Shown one piece after another: positions 22,738-33,065 of a stretch of DNA of 64,000 nt. The notes below the pieces were generated by a model. That model saw only the letters and a program-made list of their open reading frames with translations. It did not search any database and had not been told where the DNA came from. Within the stretch, counting starts at the first letter, position 1. Every line of letters starts with the position of its first letter. A program made the translations under genes and the position numbers. The DNA comes from Plantago major (lineage: Eukaryota > Streptophyta > Magnoliopsida > Lamiales > Plantaginaceae): NCBI GenBank assembly GCA_026545765.1, contig CM048843.1, forward strand, positions 90,955,050 to 91,019,049. Direction: 5' to 3'.

Positions 22738-22874
22738 TAATTATAAGCGTCCCGGGCGCGATCGCCTGGGACGCAATTCCGCGACTGCCCGCGTCACTAA
22801 CTCGTCCCGCTACAGGGTACCGTGTAGCGGGCAAGTCGACTGATGGTGCGATCGCGCCACGATCGATAACATTG

Positions 22875-23330
22875 GTAACGAGTATTCCTATCATTTTATT
22901 ATGTTAATCAGAACTCCTTCAATAAAGTTGATGACAATTGATAACCTAAATAACAAAGACAACGATTCCATTCGAACAACACTGAAAACCCAAACCCTTA
23001 CACACCATTCCCAATTCTCAACCACAAACAAAACAACATTCCATGAAACTATACGAATTCTCAAATTCTCACATATGCGATATCGCAGAAAAACAATTCA
23101 TGCAACGAGGTATTTTTCCTCTTTCATCGCCTATATTCTCTCTCAATTTTACTAAACAATGTCCGAGCCGAATCTATCCGTTTCACTTTCAGACTTTCAG
23201 CTGCCGGAGAGTAATGAGTATTCCTATCAATTTCTTATGTTAATGAGTTCGATAGAAAAGGTGTTGGAAGCGATGACTTTGAAGTCGCATTACAAAAGCA
23301 TGTGAGTTCCCTCAGACAACATATATATAC
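22875..23330. repeat. Duplicated module, copy A right part and copy B left part
   Basis: Starts with the target duplication GTAACGAG and GTATTCCTATCA, continues through CACACCATTCCCAATTCTCA (also near 25373), then repeats the block with GAGGTATTTTTCCTC, ATCTATCCGTTTCACTTTCA and TTTGAAGTCGCATTACAAAA, ending at TAC where the CACTA element begins. The order shows that at least one head-to-tail duplication preceded the CACTA insertion. Confidence 0.8.
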
Positions 23331-23724
23331 CACTACAAAATCGGCACATGTGACGGATAGATCCGTCTGAGCCCATCTATCATCGCCGCCTGGCGGCGGA
23401 TCGGGCGACGGATAGAAAATCCGCCCCTGAGCTAATGACGGATAACAATCCGTCGTCGATTCATGACAGTTGGACGGATTGACCATTTTTTTTTTTTTTT
23501 AAATTGATAATGGGGCGACGGATAGAAGGATAGATTCTATCAAATGTCACGTGGCGACGGATAGATCTATCCGTCGCCCCATTTATATTTTTTTTTTAAA
23601 AAATAAAATCCGTATTAATTTTATATTCAGTATCGGATTAATTAAATATCTGAGATATTGATTTGTATTCATTATCGTAATTTGTATTCGAATTTTTATA
23701 TTCGTATCCAATTTGTATTCGTAC

Positions 23725-24655
23725 GGTGCGGTGGTGGTGGGAGGAGAAAGGTGGTGCGGTGGTGGCAGTGGTGGTGCGGTGGTGGCGGTGGTGGTGGCGA
23801 GGTGGTGGTGGGGGGGTGGTGGTGGGAGGGGGAGAGGTGGGGGTGGTGGTGGGCGGAGGGAGGTGGTGGTGGTGGTGGAGATGGTGGTGGTGCGGTGGTC
23901 TTTGGGAGGAGAGGTGGGGGTGGTGCGGTGGTGGAGATGGTGGTGGTGCGGTGGTGGAGATGGTGGTGGTGCGGTGGTGGTTGGAGGAGAGAGGTGGTGG
24001 AGATGGTGGTGGTGCGGTGGTGGTGGGAGGAGAGAGGTGGTGGTGCGGTGGTGGAGATGGTGGTGGTGCGGTGGTGGTGGGAGGAGAGAGGTGGTGGTGG
24101 TGGTGGTGGAGATGGTGGTGGGAGGAGAGAGGTGGTGGTGGTGGAGATGGTGGTGGAGGAGGATGGTGGTGGTGGAGGATGGTGGTGGAGGAGGTGGTGG
24201 TGGGAGGAGAGAGGTGGTGGTGGTGGTGGTGGAGATGGTGGTGGGAGGAGAGAGGTGGTGGTGGTGGAGATGGTGGTGGAGGAGGATGGTGGTGGTGGAG
24301 GATGGTGGTGGAGGAGGTGGTGGTGGATGGTGGTGTTGGAGGAGAAAGGTGGTGGAAGGAGAAAGGTGGTGGTGGGAGGAGAGAGGTGGTGGTGCGGTGG
24401 TGGAGATGGTGGTGGTGCGGTGGTGGTGGGAGGAGAGAGGTGGTGGTGGTGGTGGTGGAGATGGTGGTGGGAGGAGAGAGGTGGTGGTGGTGGAGATGGT
24501 GGTGGAGGAGGTGGTGGTGGAGGATGGTGGTGGAGGAGGTGGTGGTGGATGGTGGTGGTGGAGGAGAAAGGTGGTGGAAGGAGAAAGGTGGTGGTGGGAG
24601 GAGGAGAGGAGAAATGGAGGAGAAGTGGTGGAGGAAAGGAGGTGGTGGAGGAGAT
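23725..24655 (+). repeat. GGT/GGAGAGAGG minisatellite, strongly G-rich on + strand
   Basis: About 930 bp of GGTGGTGG, GGAGATGGTGGT, GGGAGGAGAGAGGTGG and GGTGCGGTGG units in higher-order blocks of roughly 60-150 bp. The + strand is nearly free of C. All three forward frames are open only because of composition (runs of G, V, W, R, E), so no protein is inferred. Many runs of closely spaced GG could form G-quadruplexes. Confidence 0.95.
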
Positions 24656-24679
24656 ATATGGTTTTTTTTTTTAGGCTTT

Positions 24680-24965
24680 TAGCGACGGATAGATCTAGAT
24701 CTATCCGTCGCTAACTTTTTTTTTTTTTTAAATTTTTCGGCTATAGCGACGGATAGATCTATCCGTCGCTATTTTTAGCGACGGATAGATCTATCCGTCG
24801 CTAAATTTTTTTTTTTTTTTTTTAAATCTTGGTCAACGCTCTGTAGCGACGGATAAACTTATCCGTCGCTACAGAGCGACGGATAAGTTTTATCCGTCGC
24901 CAAACGGGGCGACGGATAGAATCCGTCGCCCCGTTTGGCGATCCGTCGCTTATCCGTCGCCCCTT
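24680..24965. repeat. Palindromic subterminal repeats of the CACTA element
   Basis: At least five palindromes built on AGCGACGGATAGATCTATCC and its complement, at about 24681, 24742, 24777, 24846 and 24875, plus GGGCGACGGATAGAATCC near 24906. Matching but sparser copies lie at 23350-23600 in the left subterminal region. Confidence 0.9.
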
Positions 24966-24996
24966 TCCGTCCCATTACAGCAGAATTCTTGTAGTG

Positions 24997-25740
24997 TACT
25001 ATTAGTTAATTTCCGTGTTTATTTTTACCATGTTTAGTAAGAAAGCCGTTATGACCTACAGCAACCAGTGTAATCACCTTCTCTCCCGGTCAGTCTATTC
25101 TCTAAATACTTTAACAGGGACGGATAAAGAATTCATGCAGCAAGGTATTTTTCCTCATTCACACCTACATTCTCTCCGAATTTCACTAAATAGTGTCCGG
25201 TAAGCTGAATCTATCCGTTTCACTTCAAGCTGTCGGAGAGTAATGAGTATTCCTATCATTTTCTTATGTTAATCAGAACTCCTTCAATAAAGTTGATGAT
25301 AATTTGATAACCTAAACAACACGTCAGCACGACAACGATTGTGTTCGAACAACACACAAAACCCTAACCCTTACACACCATTCCCAATTCTCAACCACAA
25401 ACAAAACAACATTCCAGAAAACCATACGAATTCTGAAATTCTCACATAAAAGATATCGTAGATAGAGTAAATTAACAAAACAAACGGCGAAATGGAAACA
25501 GGATGCACAATTACGAGAAGGAGCCGAAATTAGAGTGAAAACACACACACACACATGTGTTCTCTATGAATTCATATTCCATCAAACGACTTCGCCAATT
25601 CAATGTCGAACGAGATTTCGTCTCTACGAGCTGAATTGAGCTTAAGAAGGGGAAAATGGCAGAATTTGAAGGAGATAGAGCGTAGAATTTGAGCTTGAAA
25701 AATGGCAAAATGAATTTATTCAAATCGAATTTGGGTTAGG
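24997..25740. repeat. Duplicated module, copy B right part, promoter-like on the minus strand
   Basis: Resumes after the CACTA element with TATTAGTTAATTTCC (compare 19152) and continues through CACCTTCTCTCCCGGTCAGT, ATCTATCCGTTTCACTT and CACACCATTCCCAATTCTCA, then into unique sequence to about 25740. On the minus strand the outer part looks like a transcribed leader (pyrimidine-rich, a CA microsatellite near 25543, an ATG at 25582). It may be the original 5' region of the EMSY-like gene; inference only. Confidence 0.55.
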
Positions 25741-26035
25741 TACAACTTTCGTAAGCAACGTACAAGTGATTAAAGGGATTTGGAGTTTGGACTTGAACTG
25801 ATTCGGGCGGCTTTAATAGGTGAATATCGGGCTGATTGGATTGGACTTGTAGTTTTTGGGCCTAGTAAACTCTAAAACCATGAGGGCGATACTCGAAAGT
25901 CGAATCGAATGGGCTAGTCTAGGACTTGGATGGAGGGAGGGAAAAGCATCAATGTTAAACGCAACATGTTTTTTTGTTAAACGCAACACAAAATATTTGT
26001 AACTTGACCAAAATGACCCTAACTAAAAAAAACTT
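25741..26035. other. No gene seen
   Basis: Anonymous sequence, no open frame or repeat of note. Confidence 0.5.
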
Positions 26036-26400
26036 ATAAACTTAACGAAAAATCGAAATAACTCGTTTATGTAAACACAAAAACATTAACATGCACGATC
26101 AAACACAAAATAAAAACACTAAACATAAATCGAAAAATTTTTAAAAAAAATCGGACAATATTTCGTCTATTTCGTTTATGCAAACACAAAAATATTAGCA
26201 TACACGATCGAACACAAAATAACAACACTAAACATAAATTGGAAAAAAAATTTAAGAAAAATTCGGAAAATATTTCGTTTATACAAACACAAAAACATTA
26301 ACATGCACGATCGAACACAAAATAACAACACTAAACATAAATCAAAAAATTTTAAAAAAAATTAAAAAATATTTCGTTTATACAAATTTTTTTTTTAAAA
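26036..26400. repeat. Three-copy tandem repeat, ~115-120 bp unit
   Basis: Units start near 26060, 26168 and 26277 with TCGTTTATGTAAACACAAAA variants, each followed by ACACGATCGAACACAAAATA and CACTAAACATAAAT. Spacing and order are conserved. No coding capacity. Confidence 0.85.
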
Positions 26401-26416
26401 TATAGAAGTAATTAAA

Positions 26417-26516
26417 ATAAAACAAAAAAAGAAAACGAAAAAAAATCATGATATGGCTGGTTTTAAATCTGGCCGGTTCATATCATGATTTTTTTCGTTT
26501 TCTTTTTTTGTTTTAT
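26417..26516. repeat. Large near-perfect palindrome at the edge of the Copia remnant
   Basis: The arm AAACAAAAAAAGAAAACGAA through TCATGATATG (26418-26455) is repeated in inverse at 26480-26516 with a one-base length difference. About 23 bp of spacer (GCTGGTTTTAAATCTGGCCG) lies between. It abuts the truncated 5' end of the Copia element. Confidence 0.9.
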
Positions 26517-26559
26517 CGTCAAAAGATTTAAAAGACTATTCACCCCCCTAGTCTTTTAC

Positions 26560-28795
26560 TTTGTCGTTATCTGGACCAACGGTCTGCCTGTTCAAAGAAC
26601 TAAATTTGACTCCAGATCTAGAAAATCCATCTTTTTAGGCTACCCACCTAATGTTAAGGTTTATAAGTGCTATGATCTAGAGACAAAACAATTTTTTATA
26701 TCTAGAGACATATTTTTTGCATAAGAAATTTTTCCCTACTCAGAACCAGAACAGATGAAAGAAAAACCTATCATCTATACACCTGGTATCTATAATATAG
26801 ATGATAGTAGAATAACTGTCCAACCAAGTGTAACAAACACACTTGATACTAAGAGTCCAGATCACAGTGATACTGTCACATCTCCAGCCTCACCAGTTAT
26901 TGAAGAAATAATTACTCATGAAGATCAGATTGACACAACTAATCATACTCCATTACCTCCTTCACCAATTCAGTTTCTTAGTGAAGAAAATATACACACT
27001 GATCATTCAAATAAAGATCACACACTCAGAAGATAAAAAAAGAACAGTTACTACACCTAAAAAGCTGCAACAATATCAGCACTATAGTATACCAAGAAAC
27101 ACAGGTGCTAATCTTGTACACAGTACACATTACCCTCTTAATCAATATATTAGTTTTGAAAAATTATCACCAAAACATAGGGCTTATGCTCTACAACTTT
27201 CAGAAATACATGAGCCAAGCACCAATGAGGAAGCAATTTTACATAAGCATTGGAGAGATGCCATTAAGACTGAACTAACAACCCTGAATGACAACAATAC
27301 CTGGACTATTACACCACTACCTCATGGTGTAAAACCGGTTAGCTATAAGTATGTTTTTAAAAGTAAACTCAATTCCAATGTAGAGATTGACAGGTATAAA
27401 GCTAGACTGGTAGCCAAGGATTTTACACAGACCTACAGTATTGATTACACCGAGACATTTAGTACAGTTGCTAAGCTCACTACAGTCAAAGTGTTCTTAG
27501 CTATTGCAGCTAAACATGATTGGTATTTAGAACAACTAGATGTTCACAATGCCTTTCTCAATGGAGATCTGCATGAACACATTTACATGACACCTCCTCC
27601 AGGCATGTTACTTCAGGGGGAGAGCTAGTATTAATGAAACTGGAAGATTAGTATGCAAATTGAATAAATCCCTTTATGGACTCAAACAAGCATCTAGACA
27701 ATGGAATCAAAAACTATCTCAATTTCTAGTTCAGATAGGATTCATTCAGTCTAAAAATGAGTATTCATTATTTACCAGAAAATCTGATACAGGTTATGTA
27801 TCTCTACTCATCTATGTAGATGATATCATTATAGGTGGAAATAATCTATAGGATATTGTAATTGTCAAGAAACAATTACAGAATAAATTCAAAGTGAGAG
27901 ATCTTGGACATTTAAAATACTTTCTTGGATTAGAGATAGCAAGAACAACCAATGGGATCCATCTCTCACAAAGAAAGTATGCTTAAGAGATTATTGAAGC
28001 ATCAGGATTGCTAGGTTGCAAACCAGCTATAAGTCCCATAGAACAAAATCATAAGATGAGACCACATGATAAAGAGAATGACTCAGGAAAGGAATTGATG
28101 AGTAATCCAAAACAATACAGAAGCTTCTTAGACAAACTCATCCATCTAACTATAACTAGACCTGACATTTCATATGCAGTTGGCATTATGAGCCATTTCG
28201 TAGAATGTCCAACCAAAACTCACATGAATGGTCTATTACTCATAATAAGGTACTTAAAGAACAATATAGGAAATGGATTGTTCTTTGGCAACAACAAACA
28301 AGAAGCTTTAAAAGCTTATTGTGACTATGATTATGCAGGATGCCCATTCTCAAGAAGATCAATCTCAGGCTACTGTGTAATGTATGGAGATTCACTCATA
28401 AGTTGGAAATCGAAGAAACAACAAACAGTAAGTCGATCATCTGCAGAAGCAGAATATAGGGCAATTGCGCATGCCTGTTGTGAAGTGACATGGTTACTAA
28501 GACTTTTTGACGATTTTGGGATAAAGATTGAGAAAGCAGTTGATCTTATGTGTGACAATCAATCAGCAATTTATCTTACAAAGAATCCCGTGTTTCATGA
28601 GCGAACTAAACATGTAGAGGTAGACTGCCATTTTATTAGAGAAAAAGTCGAAGAAGGAGTTATTGATCTGAAGTTCATCAATTCGACAAATCAATTGGCA
28701 GATGTTTTTACTAAGGCAATCTCAGGGTAGGATCTGATAAGAGCCTTCACCAAGATGAGACTAATCAACATTTTTACTCCCATCTTGAGGGGGAG
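26560..28795 (+). mobile_element. 5'-truncated, broken Copia retrotransposon (integrase end, RT, RNase H)
   Basis: The sequence enters near the integrase C-terminus (RTKFDSRSRKSIFLGYPP) and continues through reverse transcriptase (KARLVAKDFTQTYSIDYTET, then YGLKQASRQWN and the catalytic IYVDDIIIGG). It then runs through RNase H (YAGCPFSRRSISGYC, SWKSKKQQTVSRSSAEAEYR, ADVFTKA). The domain order integrase-RT-RNase H is that of Ty1/Copia. LTR, gag, protease and most of integrase are missing. The frame is broken by stops near 26720, 27035 and 27849 and by a shift near 27620, and a further stop lies near 27985. A purine-rich polypurine tract (TTGAGGGGGAG, 28785-28795) precedes the 3' LTR. Confidence 0.9.
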
Positions 28796-29253
28796 TATTG
28801 AAGAAGAGAGAAACAGAGGAAGAAAGAATGAAGGAAATCAACGGCTTGTAACAGAAATCCAATTCGGCAGTTTGCCGACTCCAGATCGCATTAATCCGCA
28901 GGAGCACAACGGATTATCATACAGGATCACAGCTCGTCCAAGACAGGTGCACATATGCACAGTCTTGGTGAACCTGCCACAGACAATCGAAGATTGTACC
29001 TTCACTGGTACAACTATGGCGTCAGGCATCAGGAGCAATTCTGCGTGAGCCATAGCATGTACTCATCCAAATGGTTAGGGGTTTTTACTACCGTACTGTG
29101 TTATTGTAATTGGCATCTTCAATTGTAAAAATAGATAGGTAAATTAGGATAATTTAGAGTCTATAAATAGACTACTTATGGTTCATATGTAGTATCCAGT
29201 TTTTCTCTCAATAAATCAATATACACGAGTTTTTATCTGGAAATGAATACTTC
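28796..29253 (+). mobile_element. 3' LTR of the Copia remnant (end approximate)
   Basis: Follows the polypurine tract directly and starts TATTGAAGAAGAG, one base from the expected TGTTGAAG. It contains a TATA-like CTATAAATAG near 29160, about 85 bp before the likely end at ACTTCA. The true right boundary cannot be fixed without a second LTR. Confidence 0.6.
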
Positions 29254-29529
29254 ATCTTCTTTAATAGTTGGTTTTTTCAGCCAATCATCTTATTTACATA
29301 CATCAAACCGATTTATTATAGTTTTGGTTTTTTTCATTAAATTTGGTGGAATCAATTGATAAAGTGGTGCTTTAGGTTGCAATAATGTTTGGTCATCAAG
29401 TTCCATATTTGCCATCCATAGTCTTTAGTGACTTTTTAGTATGAACAATAACATCTTAAATTGTTGTATCCATATCCATCCATTCATCCATATATTATGT
29501 AAAGTATAATGGTTTAAACCTCACCAGAT
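29254..29529. other. No gene seen
   Basis: AT-rich spacer between the Copia LTR and the tandem satellite. Confidence 0.5.
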
Positions 29530-30962
29530 TCATTCAGTCCTATGTGGAATTTTGTGGAATTAGTTACATTTTAGTCAGTATATATTAAAATGTTACTTTT
29601 AGTATGTTGACTGCATATATAATTTTTATTAAATCTCATATAACTTTATCTAAAAATATCTGAAAAATATATGGAACATATATTTGAATTCTTCGTGACA
29701 AGACGAATCCATAGACACCAATCTTGAATACTACTATTAATTAAATAAATTATTTTATCTATTAAAATAAAATATAAATTTATTAAATTAAATAAGATAA
29801 AATGAAACAATGAAATTTTAAAAATAGAGTATTTATTAAATTAATTCAATCCTACGTGGAATTAGTTGCATTTTCAACCGGTATATACATATTTCACAGT
29901 TTATTTTTGGTATGTTAGTTGCATATATAAGTTTTATTTAATCTCATATAACTTTATCTACAAAAATCCGAAAAATATATTGAACATATATTTGAATTCC
30001 CCATGATAAGACGAATCCATAAACACCAATTTTGAATATTATTATTCATTAAATAAATTATATTATTTATTAAAATAAAATATAAATTTATTAAATAAGA
30101 TAAAATGAAATAATTAAATTTAAAAAATATAGCATTTATTAAATAAATTCAATCCTATGTGGAATTTTGTGGAATTAGTTGCATTTTCAACCAGTATATA
30201 TTTCACTGTTTATTTTTTTGTATGTTGGCTGCATATATAGTTTTTATTAAGTCTCATATAAATTTATCTACAAAACTCAGAAAAATGTTTATGTTTATAT
30301 TAATAGATATTTATATTTTCAATTAATATATAATAGATATTTATATTTTCAATTATACATTTTGATTCTACGGTGGAGCAGATTCCGGGTAGGGGGAGAG
30401 AATTTTGTTGCATAAAGTTTTGTTAGGTTAAACGTGAGGAAATGAGGCTAATGTTTTAGCATTTAGATTATCAATTGGGTGTTTTTATATAATATAATAT
30501 ATAAAATTGATGAGCTAAACCCACCAGATTCATTCAAATTCCATCCATCCTACGTGAAATTTTGAATCTACGGTTAAGCAGAGTCAGAATAGGAGAACGT
30601 AGTAGTGTTGTTGCTAAGATCATGTGAGCAATGTTATTGCTTGGTGACAAAATTTTATATCTTATGGTTATTGCTGAAAATGCGGAAGGCCATGAATAGT
30701 ATTTTTTAATAGATGATGATGATTATGATTATTATTATTAATTAAATAAATCATTTTATTCACTAAAATAAAATATTAATCTCATATAACTTTATCTACA
30801 AAAATCCAAAAAATATGTTTAACATATATTTGAATTAAATGTAATGAGCGAATCTATGTATACCAATCTTGAATACTATTATTAATTAACTAAATTGTTT
30901 TATTCATTAAAATAAAATATAAATTTATTAAATAAGATAAAATGAAATAATGAAATTTTAAG
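29530..30962. repeat. Satellite-like tandem repeat, ~300-bp unit
   Basis: Units begin near 29530, 29844 and 30147 with TTCAATCCTATGTGGAATT and share TCATATAACTTTATCTA, TGAACATATATTTGAATT, AAGACGAATCCATA and AAATTTATTAAATAAGATAA. A fourth, partial copy lies at 30778-30962 after diverged spacer. Another pair in the block is TTTTGATTCTACGGTGGAGC (30360) and a variant at 30551. No coding potential. Confidence 0.85.
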
Positions 30963-31091
30963 AATTAAAAACGACTCATTAAAACTCATTATAAATAATT
31001 AACGTAGCATCAAGCATTCAAAAAGATACTTATTTTAAATAGTTTAGCATCAAACATTCAGGATAAACTAAAATATACCATTATTTTGATT

Positions 31092-31893
31092 GAGTAAGTC
31101 TAGGAAAAGACCTGCTTTTCCATTAGGAATAGGAAAGGCCTATTTTTAATTCGCAGACACGACATTAAATCCCACAGACACAACATTAAATCCTCTAGTT
31201 ATAAAGCACGACATTAAATCCCCCAGTTATAAAAACTCAGACACGACATTAAATCCACTAGTTATAAAAACTCACAGACACCAGATAAATCCCCATATGC
31301 AAAAACTCACAGACAGAATGTAAAAACCCACGTACAAAACATTAAATCCCCAAATTATAAAAACTCACAGACACAACATTAAATTTTCTAGTTATAAAAA
31401 TCCACAGACATGATGTAAAAATTCACATAAACAACGTTAAATACCCCAGTTATAAAAACTCATAATCAATGGTGAGAAGATTAGTAATAGCGAAAGATCC
31501 AGCAGCAAGCACAATAGTAGAGCATTGATAGCCCGATCAATCATAATCTTCTCATCCTCCGGTGCACCTACACCACCAGAAGCAGCTGAAGAGAAGCCGC
31601 CATCAAACGACAACATCTCGTTCCCAAATCCTCTAATTAATCACCTGCTCATCCACAGGCTCACTCGATTCCGATTCTCTGTCGGCAAAAAGTACTCCGT
31701 CATGTTGGTCGACGATGTCGTCGCTCTGGACGAGAATGATGTCGAGGTCTCTGGAAGTTGAGGAGATTCGGTGGGAGTGGTTGAGGGTTGGTTTTGAGAG
31801 GATTCAGAAGGGGGTTTGGAGAGGCTTGGGTTTTATAAAAACTTGGTCTTTCCTATTCCCAATGGAAATGCGGGTCTTTTCCTAGACTTTGTA
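31092..31893. mobile_element. MULE-type TIR element, Pack-MULE-like
   Basis: The left end carries AAGTCTAGGAAAAGACCTGC, then TTTTCCATTAGGAATAGGAA. The right end carries the inverted counterpart (GTCTTTCCTATTCCCAATGG, then GGTCTTTTCCTAGACTT). ATTTTGATT flanks both sides (31083-31091 and 31894-31902), a perfect 9-bp duplication fitting Mutator-like insertion. The interior holds a minisatellite and a + strand frame at 31525-31761 (SSGAPTPPEAAEEKPPSND and following) that may be captured host coding sequence. No transposase. Confidence 0.8.
31135..31470. repeat. ~40-bp minisatellite inside the MULE
   Basis: Degenerate repeats of GACACGACATTAAATCCCCC plus AGTTATAAAAACTCACA, about eight copies. A related inverted copy occurs at about 62256-62310, showing that the unit belongs to an element family. 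Confidence 0.85.
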
Positions 31894-31902
31894 ATTTTGA
31901 TT

Positions 31903-33060
31903 AGCCTCGTATATATATATCCATACGACCATACCATTTGCGAACTTTCGGTTATTCTGGCACTGTCATATATTTTTCTACTATATTCTAAAGTTAATGG
32001 TTTACTTTAAAGTACACATAATCCGCATGTGCATAAATGATACTTGGAGCGCTTTCTAATTACTTGGACATTTTCTAATACAAAATTAAAGTAAAAAAGA
32101 AATTCATTTTAAGTTGTATTAACTCTCTACGTTTTTTTTTTTTTTTTTTGAATTTAGGTTTCGACTTTTCTCTAAATACTTATGTATGAAAAATAATGAA
32201 TAGTTGTAGGAGATAGTGAATAAAGTAGAAGATGTGAGAAGGTAAAGAATAAAGTAATAAATTAATTTTCAATTTTTAGGCATGTGAAGATGAGATCTAT
32301 CCATATATTATAAGAATCAGTTTTTATTATCAATTCTAGCTATGGTACTTTGGCCTCAAATCAATGTGAGAAATTATTTCATTTTTTTAGATTAAAAAAT
32401 TACAAAACAATTATAATCAGGGTAAATTTATTTTTGATGCCAAGTTAATGCGTATTTGGTTCTGTCACCTTTACAATTTTAATCTAATTTTGGTTACATA
32501 CTTCTGCCAATGATATTCAACCTTTGCAACTATTTATAAATGTGATCAATCAAATATTTTAAATCCCATAATTCCATCAAAATCGCCACCCACACGCTAA
32601 TTTTCTTAATGGGCATGAATCCAGATTGAAGGACCTTTGGATCTATGCTTGACATAGTTCATTCAACTAATCTTCTAAGAATGTTCTATGAATCGTATAC
32701 TAGACGTGCTATTTTCAGTTCCAGAAGATACAAGAGACACACGTGAGCTAATTGGTGGTGTGTTGATCTTTACATGTCTACCAATAACTTTTTATATGTG
32801 AAGACTTTCAATTTCATTTTCTTTATGTTATGATTCGATCGGTAGGATGAGGTATAAGGTTTCTCTTCTCTACGATCTCTGGCTGGAAGGACTTGTTCTA
32901 TCCAACCCGAATTCCAACCCCGTTCGAAATAATGATGTTCAAGTCCGGTCTGGTATATACTCGAACCCGTTCCATACCTTTGTTACAATACCCGACACAA
33001 CATTTTATGATTAAGTTAGTAATAACTAAATTTTTTTCCGGCGGAGGGTGAGGGAGGGGA
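31903..33060. other. No gene seen
   Basis: AT-rich sequence, a poly-T run near 32131 and no recognised coding region. Confidence 0.5.
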
Positions 33061-33065
33061 GTCTG

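Larger units (their letters stand above)
19397..22874. mobile_element. hAT-type element carrying two nested insertions
   Basis: The left end CAATGTTATCCATC matches the inverted right end CAATGTTATCGATC at 13 of 14 positions. Target duplications are GTAACAAG (19389-19396) and GTAACGAG (22875-22882), 8 bp with one mismatch. Subterminal regions are GC-rich with CCGGGAT and GCGATCGC motifs. With the MULE (19846-20663) and PIF/Harbinger element (20702-22737) removed, only about 620 bp remains, so the host element was a small non-autonomous copy. The superfamily call rests on the 8-bp duplication. Confidence 0.75.
23331..24996. mobile_element. Non-autonomous CACTA (En/Spm) element
   Basis: Begins CACTACAAAA and ends TTCTTGTAGTG, the classical CACTA terminal inverted repeat. 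It is flanked by the 3-bp duplication TAC (23328-23330 and 24997-24999). Both subterminal regions are packed with direct and inverted copies of GCGACGGAT/ATCCGTCGC, the kind of array that binds CACTA transposases. The interior contains a 0.9-kb GGT-rich array and no transposase, so movement would need a related autonomous element. Confidence 0.92.

Noticed and set aside
23658-24714. Three overlapping forward frames of over 300 codons rich in Gly, Val, Trp and Arg
   Set aside because: They arise from the GGT/GGA repeat, which lacks stop codons in every forward frame; composition alone explains them.
28755-29048. 97-codon frame after RNase H as a separate gene
   Set aside because: It runs across the polypurine tract into the LTR, so it is non-coding retrotransposon sequence.
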